Positions 1-5,422 of a stretch of DNA of 9,665 nucleotides are shown here, piece by piece. A model generated the notes under the pieces. The model was not told where the DNA came from. It was given only the letters and a program-made list of their open reading frames with translations, and made no database searches. Position numbers and translations under genes: made by a program. The stretch lies in the NCBI GenBank assembly GCA_001304425.1, contig LJTS01000085.1, positions 1 through 9,665 of the forward strand, read 5' to 3'. The first letter of the stretch is position 1. Every line of letters begins with the position of its first letter. This DNA comes from Betaproteobacteria bacterium SG8_40 (GTDB lineage: Bacteria; Pseudomonadota; Gammaproteobacteria; Burkholderiales; Eutrophovitaceae).

Positions 1-25
1 GGGAGCCGGCGGTTGGCGACGGGCA

Positions 26-58
26 GGCACTTCTTGTGCTTGAGTGCCAATGAGTGCC
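26..58. repeat. Short inverted/direct repeat upstream of the HD gene
   Basis: GGCACT (26-31) is complementary to AGTGCC at 43-48. A second copy, TGAGTGCC, follows directly (51-58; first copy 41-48 reads TTGAGTGCC). Either copy could pair with the left arm. The second copy covers the alternative GTG start at 54. It may be the tail of the upstream transcription unit or a leader structure. It is too short to assign a function. Confidence 0.3.
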
Positions 59-134
59 GGATTCGACCGGTGGAAATCAATCAATCGCTGCTGCTGCCGC
101 AGACAATGCTGCCGGCCGGCGCAACTGGGACCGT

Positions 135-1094
135 ATGGAAATACGCCGCAACAACTTCGATGTCACGAATTCGATCGACACTACAGACGTGGCGTCGGTC
201 AGCAGTGAGGTCGTCAGGATTTTCCGGGAGCGCTATCCGGGCAGCATGACCGACACGCTCGACCGGGCTTTCGCCGATGTCGCGAGCATGTATCTCGGCG
301 AGTATCCCGGATACCGCGCATGTGATACCGAGTACCACAATCTGCAGCACACCCTCGACGTCACGTTGGCAATGGCGCGCCTGATGGATGGGTACGAGTG
401 TTCCGAAGACCGTGCCGAGCCGATCGGTCCGCGCCTGTTCGAATTTGGCGTCATCGCGGCGTTATTGCACGATATCGGCTATATCCGCCACAACAAGGAC
501 ACGCGCCATCAGAACGGCGCGGAGTACACACTGACGCACGTCTCGCGGGGCGGCAAGTTCATCGAGGATTACATGACCCTCGTGGGCATGGATGATCTGG
601 CATCCCTTGCCGGCGAAATCCTGCACTTTACCGGTTACGAAAAACCGATAGAAGAGATCAGAATCCCGCCCGGCGTATTGCGTCTGCTGGGCGGCCTGCT
701 GGGCACTGCCGACATCATTGCCCAGATGTCCGACCGCTGTTACCTGGAAAAATGCCGTGACCGTCTCTATCCGGAGTTCGTCGCCGGTGGGCTGGCCAAA
801 CCGGGAACCAGGCATGGCAACGGCGACGCCACGGTTTCCTCGCCCGAGGAACTGGTATCGAATACACCGGAATTCTACCGCTCGGCAATGTCGCGTCTGG
901 ATGGTGCGTTGGGAGGCGTGTACCGGTACGCGGAGGATCACTTCGGCGGCCGCAACCTCTATCTCGAAGAGATCGACAAGAACGTCAATTACGCTGGTGC
1001 AGTGGGCGCCGCGAAAGCGTTGCACCGGTTGCGCCGCCAGGCGCCTGAGCCGCTGCCCGAGAGCAAGACCAGCGAAGACGTTACCAACGACTAG
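135..1094 (+). CDS. HD/PDEase-like metal-dependent phosphohydrolase
   Basis: Predicted cytoplasmic protein of 319 aa in the HD superfamily, metal-dependent phosphohydrolases that often act on nucleotides or cyclic (di)nucleotides. Seen directly: the motif YHNLQHTLDV at about residues 67-76, then ALLHDIGY with the His-Asp pair at 112-113, a later His (HFTGY, about 164) and an Asp (GTADIIAQ, about 193). This is the H...HD...H...D metal-ligand order. YHNxxHxxDV resembles the first metal-binding motif of class I cyclic-nucleotide phosphodiesterases, but the segment after HD does not fit that family's longer signature. No membrane segment, signal peptide or extra sensor domain is visible. The start is uncertain: ATG at 135 has only a weak GGGA upstream, and an in-frame GTG at 54 would add 27 low-complexity residues. 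The C-terminal tail (from about residue 300) looks disordered. The substrate cannot be assigned. The stop codon interlocks with that of the convergent quinone reductase gene. Confidence 0.8.
   Translation: MEIRRNNFDVTNSIDTTDVASVSSEVVRIFRERYPGSMTDTLDRAFADVASMYLGEYPGYRACDTEYHNLQHTLDVTLAMARLMDGYECSEDRAEPIGPRLFEFGVIAALLHDIGYIRHNKDTRHQNGAEYTLTHVSRGGKFIEDYMTLVGMDDLASLAGEILHFTGYEKPIEEIRIPPGVLRLLGGLLGTADIIAQMSDRCYLEKCRDRLYPEFVAGGLAKPGTRHGNGDATVSSPEELVSNTPEFYRSAMSRLDGALGGVYRYAEDHFGGRNLYLEEIDKNVNYAGAVGAAKALHRLRRQAPEPLPESKTSEDVTND
1091..1094. other. Interlocked convergent stop codons in a CTAG
   Basis: The palindrome CTAG carries both stops: TAG at 1092-1094 ends the HD gene on +, and TAG read at 1093-1091 ends the quinone reductase gene on -. 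There is no intergenic DNA between the genes, so any terminator must lie inside the opposite coding region. Confidence 0.9.
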
Positions 1095-2107
1095 CCCGTT
1101 TTCTGGTCGACCTCGAGCAACAGTTTCCCGACGTGCGTGCTCGACTCCATTAACGCGTGGGCGTCACGCGCATCATCCAGGGCAAAGCGGCTGTGGATGA
1201 CGGGTTTGATCTTCCCGGCGGCAATCAGCGGCCAGACTTTTTTCTCAAGGCTCTCCGCCAGCTTCGCCTTGAACGCGACCGGGCGCGGGCGCAAGGTTGA
1301 ACCGGTGATGGTCAGGCGGCGAACCAGGATGTCGGTCATGTTCAGCTGTGTCTTGACGCCGCCGAGAAAGGCGATGATTACCAGGCGGCCGTCATCGGCA
1401 AGGCACTTCAGTTCGCGTGGCACGTAATCACCGGCAACCATGTCCAGAATTACATCGACTCCGCGTCCGCCGGTCACTTCCCTGACGACGCTGACGAAGT
1501 CTTCGTTCTTGTAGTCGATCGCGCGCTCGGCGCCGAGGTGTTCGCATTCCCGGCATTTTTCCGCCGAACCTGCAGTCACGAACACGCGGTGTCCAAATGC
1601 GCGCGCAAGCTGGATCGCGGTCACCCCGATGCCGCTGGAACCGCCTTGCACCAGCAGGGTCTCGCCCGGTGCAAGCGCGGCACGTTCGAATACGTTGGCC
1701 CACACGGTAAAAAAAGTTTCCGGCAAGGCTGCTGCCTCAACCATCGAAAGCTTGCCGGGAACGGGCAGGCATTGTTGCCATGGCGCCGCGACGTACTGCG
1801 CGTAACCGCCCCCCGCGACCAATGCACAAACGCGGTCACCAGGCTTCCACCGCGATGCTTCGGTGCCGAGCTTGACGATGGTGCCGGCGACTTCCAGCCC
1901 GGGAATATCGGGCGCTCCGGGTGGCGGCGGATACAGGCCGAGCCGTTGCATCACATCGGGACGATTCACTCCCGCAGCGCTGACCTGAATCAGAACTTCA
2001 CCGGGCGCCGGGTCCGGCACCGGCCGCGTGGTTGCCCGAAGTACATCGGGCGCACCAGGTTGCGCGATCTCGATTGCACGCATTGTCTCGGGGATGGAAG
2101 GACTCAT
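1091..2107 (-). CDS. NAD(P)H:quinone oxidoreductase, PIG3 family (zinc-independent MDR)
   Basis: Predicted cytoplasmic reductase of 338 aa in the medium-chain dehydrogenase/reductase superfamily, quinone oxidoreductase / PIG3 branch. It would use NADPH to reduce quinones or related electrophilic carbonyls. Seen: an N-terminal GroES-like fold beginning MRAIEI; AAGVNRPDVMQR and YPPPPGAPDIPGLEVAG (about 44-75), typical of PIG3; and a Rossmann nucleotide-binding loop VQGGSSGIG at about 153-161, followed by AIQLARAFG. The Cys-rich structural-zinc loop of true alcohol dehydrogenases is absent. The length is normal for the family. Start chosen at 2107, preceded by a GAGAAAG Shine-Dalgarno-like run. 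An inner ATG at 2083 lacks a ribosome site and would remove eight residues. The gene diverges from the aldo/keto reductase gene and converges on the HD gene, sharing a CTAG at the stops. Family assignment is firm; the physiological substrate is unknown. Confidence 0.92.
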   Translation of the reverse strand: MSPSIPETMRAIEIAQPGAPDVLRATTRPVPDPAPGEVLIQVSAAGVNRPDVMQRLGLYPPPPGAPDIPGLEVAGTIVKLGTEASRWKPGDRVCALVAGGGYAQYVAAPWQQCLPVPGKLSMVEAAALPETFFTVWANVFERAALAPGETLLVQGGSSGIGVTAIQLARAFGHRVFVTAGSAEKCRECEHLGAERAIDYKNEDFVSVVREVTGGRGVDVILDMVAGDYVPRELKCLADDGRLVIIAFLGGVKTQLNMTDILVRRLTITGSTLRPRPVAFKAKLAESLEKKVWPLIAAGKIKPVIHSRFALDDARDAHALMESSTHVGKLLLEVDQKTG

Positions 2108-2187
2108 TGCTCTGACACTTTCTCGTGGTTCCACGCTGAATGTTACCGCGGCGGCCGGTTCTGCGTGCACCTCGTCCTGAAGCGGAT

Positions 2188-2216
2188 TTGTCTGCCCATT
2201 GTCGTTGCGGCATTAT
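2188..2216 (+). promoter_or_regulatory. Candidate sigma70-type promoter for the aldo/keto reductase gene
   Basis: TTGTCT (2188-2193) is followed after exactly 17 bp by CATTAT (2211-2216). Each box matches the E. coli-type consensus at 4 of 6 positions. Predicted transcription would start near 2223, giving a leader of roughly 23 nt before the ATG at 2246. This is pattern matching only. The box overlaps a candidate -10 read in the opposite direction. Confidence 0.35.
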
Positions 2217-2241
2217 CCCTGTCTCGAATCACTGGGAACAA
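2212..2241 (-). promoter_or_regulatory. Candidate sigma70-type promoter for the quinone reductase gene
   Basis: On the minus strand TTGTTC (2241-2236) lies 18 bp from GATAAT (2217-2212), a 5 of 6 match to TATAAT; the -35 box matches 3 of 6. The leader to the start at 2107 would be about 100 nt. It overlaps the opposing aldo/keto reductase promoter, sharing the same AT-rich box, so the two transcription events could be mutually exclusive. Confidence 0.3.
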
Positions 2242-2245
2242 GACC

Positions 2246-3256
2246 ATGGAATACAACTATCTCGGGAAGAGCAGCCTCAAGGTTTCACCGCTTTGTATCG
2301 GCACCATGATGTTCGGTGACCGCACCGACATGAAGGAAGCAGGCCGGATCGTCAAGTCGGCGCGGGAAGCGGGCGTGAATTTTATCGATACCGCGGACCC
2401 GTATGCCAAGGGCGAGTCGGAGCGCATCGTCGGCAAACTTATCGCGTCGGAGCGCGATTACTGGGTGCTGGCGAGCAAGGCGGGAAACCCGGTGAGCGAG
2501 TCGCCCAATGAAATGGGCCTGTCGCGCAAATGGCTGACGCAAGCGTGCAACAACAGCCTGGAGCGCCTGAAAACCGACTACCTGGATATTTTCTACCTGC
2601 ACCGCGATTTCGAGCATCGCGGCCTCGAAGAGGCCGTTGAGACGGTTGGTGATCTGATACGCGCCGGCAAGATCCGCTACTTCGGAATTTCGAATTTCCG
2701 CGGCTGGCGGATTTCCGAAACGATCCGCTTGTGCCGTGATATCGGCGTGCCGCAACCCGTTGTCTGCCAGCCTTACTACAATGCAATGAACAGGCAACCG
2801 GAAGTCGAGATCCTGCCGGCATGCAACAACTTCGGCATCGGCGTGGTTCCCTACAGTCCGATTGCGCGCGGCGTACTTACCGGCAAGTACAAACCGGGTG
2901 AGGCGCCGCCGGCCGACACCCGGGCCGGACGCAAGGACAAGCGCATGATGGAGACTGAATTCCGCGAGGAATCGCTGATCATCGCGCAGCAGTTTGTCGA
3001 GCATGCGAAGAAAAAAGGCGTCACGCCGGGACAGTTTGCATTTGCCTGGGTGTTGGCCAACCGCATCATCGACAGCGTGATCGGCGGACCGCGTACGCTC
3101 GAGCAGTGGGAGGAGTATTACGGGGCGCTGGATTACCGGCTCGACCAGGACGACGAGAACTTCATCGATTCCCTGGTCAGTCCCGGTCACCCGTCTTCGC
3201 CGGGTTTCAACGATCCGCAGTATCCGTTCCATGGCCGACTGAAGCGGCCGGATTGA
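2246..3256 (+). CDS. Aldo/keto reductase
   Basis: Cytoplasmic NADPH-dependent oxidoreductase of 336 aa, reducing aldehydes or ketones to alcohols. It is a single (beta/alpha)8-barrel family member of the usual length. The catalytic tetrad of the family is visible: Asp48 and Tyr53 in FIDTADPYAKGESE, Lys78 in LASKAG, and His119 in DIFYLHRD. Further family marks are the N-terminal YLGKSSLKVSPLCIGTMMFG, GKIRYFGISNF at about 147-157, and a C-terminal cofactor region near SVIGGPRTLEQ. The start at 2246 (ATG) is set by alignment to the family N-terminus, with a weak GGGAA upstream. The reading frame stays open far upstream, but that part is antisense to the quinone reductase gene and shows no family similarity. 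The short-chain dehydrogenase follows 63 bp downstream on the same strand, so the two may be co-transcribed. The substrate cannot be inferred. Confidence 0.93.
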   Translation: MEYNYLGKSSLKVSPLCIGTMMFGDRTDMKEAGRIVKSAREAGVNFIDTADPYAKGESERIVGKLIASERDYWVLASKAGNPVSESPNEMGLSRKWLTQACNNSLERLKTDYLDIFYLHRDFEHRGLEEAVETVGDLIRAGKIRYFGISNFRGWRISETIRLCRDIGVPQPVVCQPYYNAMNRQPEVEILPACNNFGIGVVPYSPIARGVLTGKYKPGEAPPADTRAGRKDKRMMETEFREESLIIAQQFVEHAKKKGVTPGQFAFAWVLANRIIDSVIGGPRTLEQWEEYYGALDYRLDQDDENFIDSLVSPGHPSSPGFNDPQYPFHGRLKRPD

Positions 3257-3264
3257 AATGCAGC

Positions 3265-3284
3265 CGGCTGAAACGCATCAGCCG
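3265..3284. terminator. Stem-loop between the aldo/keto reductase and SDR genes
   Basis: A perfect 7-bp inverted repeat, CGGCTGA (3265-3271) and TCAGCCG (3278-3284), with a 6-nt loop, begins eight bases after the aldo/keto reductase stop. No T-run follows, so it is not a classical intrinsic terminator. It could be an mRNA-stabilising or attenuating hairpin within an operon. Confidence 0.3.
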
Positions 3285-3319
3285 AACGGGTCGATCGACG
3301 ACGGGAAGGGGAGCCAACC

Positions 3320-4078
3320 ATGAGTATGGGAAAGATTGCGCTGGTTACCGGCGGGTCGCGTGGGATAGGCCGGGCGGTCGTCGAGTTGCTTGCCGGCCGC
3401 GGTTATCGGGTGATGTTCACCTATCTGAACAACCGGGAACAGGCGGATGAGGTGGTGGCCGCGGTTGCGGCGGCAGGGGGTGAAGCGCGCGCGATGCGCG
3501 CCGATGCCGCCGATGCCGGTGCGGCCCCGGGAGTCGTGCGCTCGGTGATCGATGCCTGGGGCCGGATCGACGTGCTCGTCAACAACGCCGGCACGCATCT
3601 GCCGGGCGTGACGATAGCCGACACACCGGCGGCTGAATGGGACCGGATCATCCGCACCAATCTTTACGGACCGTTCCATCTGGTACAGGCCGCGCTGGTG
3701 CCCATGCGCGAGCATGGCAGCGGCAATATCGTAAACATTTCTTCCAATGTGACGCAGCGCTTCCCGGCCGGCTATGGCGCCTACACCGTTTCCAAGAGTG
3801 CCCTCGATACCATGACGCGGATTCTGTCCAAGGAAGAAGGTCCGAACGGCATTCGCATCAACGCCGTTGCACCCGGCCCGATCCGTACCGACATGCTGGC
3901 CGAAGCGCTGGACGGGCTCGACTCCGAAAAGGCGCGCGCATTCACTGCATCGGTGCCGCTGCGCCGCGCCGGTGAACCGGTCGAAATTGCCGAGGCCGTG
4001 GCGTTTCTGATATCGGATGCCGCCAGTTACATGACCGGCCAGATCGTTTACGTCAACGGCGGGGGACCGGGCGGCTGA
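3320..4078 (+). CDS. Short-chain dehydrogenase/reductase (FabG-like classical SDR)
   Basis: NAD(P)-dependent oxidoreductase of 252 aa, the standard length for a classical SDR, presumed cytoplasmic. Seen: cofactor loop TGGSRGIG at residues 10-17; NNAG at 88-91; catalytic Asn114 (RTNLYG), Ser142 (NISSN), Tyr155 and Lys159 (YTVSK); and the PGPIRTDM segment after the active site. The C-terminal VNGGGPGG replaces the usual VDGG-type end. Start at 3320 is supported by a strong Shine-Dalgarno, GGGAAGGGGAG at 3303-3313, six bases before the ATG. The family includes 3-oxoacyl-ACP reductases and sugar or alcohol dehydrogenases. FabG activity is only one option, and no fatty-acid synthesis genes lie nearby. 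It follows the aldo/keto reductase on the same strand, consistent with a two-gene redox operon. Confidence 0.93.
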   Translation: MSMGKIALVTGGSRGIGRAVVELLAGRGYRVMFTYLNNREQADEVVAAVAAAGGEARAMRADAADAGAAPGVVRSVIDAWGRIDVLVNNAGTHLPGVTIADTPAAEWDRIIRTNLYGPFHLVQAALVPMREHGSGNIVNISSNVTQRFPAGYGAYTVSKSALDTMTRILSKEEGPNGIRINAVAPGPIRTDMLAEALDGLDSEKARAFTASVPLRRAGEPVEIAEAVAFLISDAASYMTGQIVYVNGGGPGG

Positions 4079-4121
4079 CGGTCACGGGCCGCGCGAACCG
4101 AACGGCGTTCTCCCGCCAGTG

Positions 4122-4148
4122 CCCCGGACTCGCATGCGATGTCCGGGG
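4122..4148. terminator. Strong inverted repeat in a convergent gap (bidirectional terminator-like)
   Basis: CCCCGGAC (4122-4129) and GTCCGGGG (4141-4148) form a perfect 8-bp, nearly all-GC stem. The spacer 4130-4139, TCGCATGCGA, is itself a perfect 10-bp palindrome. The element sits in the 89-bp gap between the SDR stop (4078) and the DUF1501 stop (4168), where a terminator serving both strands is expected. No T-tract follows on either strand, so a factor-dependent or structural role is possible. Confidence 0.5.
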
Positions 4149-4167
4149 ACGCGCTGCCGCTGAAGAA

Positions 4168-5409
4168 CTAGCCGAACACCGGGAACGGCTCGAACTCGCC
4201 GCGCAATAGGGTTTCCGTGTCGGTGTGTCCCAGCCAGCCTTCGATCGCGGTGGCATAGACGCGGCGAAAATCAGTTGTATGAATGAGGTTGTCGCCTTCG
4301 TCGAGCTCGGTCAGGCTTGGTAACTCGCCATAATGCCCGCCGTGCACCGCATTGCCGATCAGGTACATGTGATTGGCGGTGCCGTGATCGGTACCCAGGT
4401 TGGTGTTCTCTGCAACGCGGCGTCCGAACTCGGAGAACACCAGCATGACCACGTCGTCCGCGCGCCCGATACGTTCCATGTCCCTGAAAAAACCCGTGAC
4501 CGCGTCGGAGAAGTAAGTCAGCAGGCGCTGGTGCAGGTTCGGTTGTTGCACATGCGTGTCAAAAGCATTGTGCCGGAAGGATGTGTAATACAAGCGCGTA
4601 TCCATGCCGGCGTCTATGAGGGCGGCGACATTGCGCAGATCGAGCGAAACGATGCCGTAGTCAACCGGTGTCCTGTACGCGGCGCACGCTTCGCGCACAC
4701 GCTCCGAGGCTTGTTGCGCACTGCGTGAGATGTCCATCAGATAGCGTTGCGCGTCATTCATGTTTTCTGACGGCTGTCTGCTTCCGTCCAGCAGGGAGCG
4801 TTCCTGATACAGGCCCTTTCTCCCGAATTGCTGCGGATCGTCGAATACCACCGGAACGTGGTTACGGGCAACGACTGCAAGCGACTGCGCCTCGTCGATG
4901 TTGACAATGAAGCCCGGTGTGGCGTCCGGGTCAATCGCGTCGGCAAGACGGCCGATCCACCCCAGTTGTTCCCCTCTGTTCGGCGCTGCCGTATGCCAGT
5001 ATTCGATTGACGTAAAGTGCGAGAACGAAGGTTGCGCATAACCGCAGCCGTGAAACACGGCCATTTTCCCGTCCTTGTACAAGCGTTCGAAGCCTGCCAT
5101 GTCGGGGTTGAACCCGAAGTGATCGTCGATCTTGCGCAACCTGTTCTCACGGATGCCCAGATTGGGGCGATGCCGGTAATAGGCGTCGTCGCGATAGGGC
5201 ACCAGCGTATTCAGCCCGTCATTACCGCCAGACAGTTCGAGCACGACGAATATCTTGCCATTGCCCGCCTCCCGGCCCGCGGCGCTGGCGCCGGAAAACA
5301 CGGGCGCGACGCCGCTCATTTGTGCCGCCCCGAGGGCAAGTCCGTAGCCGCCGGCCTTGAGCAGGTTGCGCCTGCGGTACGACGGAAGTTGGCTCTTCGG
5401 TTGTTTCAT
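4168..5409 (-). CDS. DUF1501 family protein with Tat signal peptide
   Basis: Predicted Tat-exported protein of 413 aa, function unknown. DUF1501 proteins belong to the alkaline phosphatase/sulfatase-like superfamily, but no reaction is established here. Seen: twin-arginine signal RRRNLLKAGG (residues 12-21), a hydrophobic stretch, and a likely cleavage after ASA near residue 43. Family motifs then follow: LELSGGNDGLNTLVPY (57-72), PSFSHF (127-132), FDTH (283-286), FSEFGRR (325-331) and GTDHGTANHMYLIG (339-352). The Asp and His residues of NDG, FDTH and TDHG are plausible metal ligands. Tat export fits a cofactor- or metal-loaded protein folded before transport (inference). The start at 5409 has an excellent AGGAG placed right after the DUF1800 stop. 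It is the last gene of the minus-strand block and ends in a convergent gap with the SDR gene. Confidence 0.92.
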   Translation of the reverse strand: MKQPKSQLPSYRRRNLLKAGGYGLALGAAQMSGVAPVFSGASAAGREAGNGKIFVVLELSGGNDGLNTLVPYRDDAYYRHRPNLGIRENRLRKIDDHFGFNPDMAGFERLYKDGKMAVFHGCGYAQPSFSHFTSIEYWHTAAPNRGEQLGWIGRLADAIDPDATPGFIVNIDEAQSLAVVARNHVPVVFDDPQQFGRKGLYQERSLLDGSRQPSENMNDAQRYLMDISRSAQQASERVREACAAYRTPVDYGIVSLDLRNVAALIDAGMDTRLYYTSFRHNAFDTHVQQPNLHQRLLTYFSDAVTGFFRDMERIGRADDVVMLVFSEFGRRVAENTNLGTDHGTANHMYLIGNAVHGGHYGELPSLTELDEGDNLIHTTDFRRVYATAIEGWLGHTDTETLLRGEFEPFPVFG

Positions 5410-5422
5410 GTCTTCTCCTTCA
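5410..5422 (-). promoter_or_regulatory. Shine-Dalgarno abutting the DUF1800 stop (translational coupling)
   Basis: On the minus strand the DUF1800 stop TGA (5422-5420) is followed at once by AGGAGAAGAC and then the DUF1501 ATG at 5409. A ribosome terminating on DUF1800 covers this site, so the pair is probably translated in a coupled way. Confidence 0.7.

Noticed and set aside
462..1025. A 187-codon open frame antisense to the HD gene
   Set aside because: Shadow of a gene with intact metal-binding motifs; no domain seen in the antisense product.
1538..2245. Upstream in-frame extension of the aldo/keto reductase
   Set aside because: It is antisense to the quinone reductase gene; the family N-terminus and length match the start at 2246.
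2285..3232. A 315-codon open frame antisense to almost the whole aldo/keto reductase gene
   Set aside because: Long antisense frames are common in GC-rich codon-biased genes; the translation shows no recognisable domain and the sense strand has a complete catalytic tetrad.
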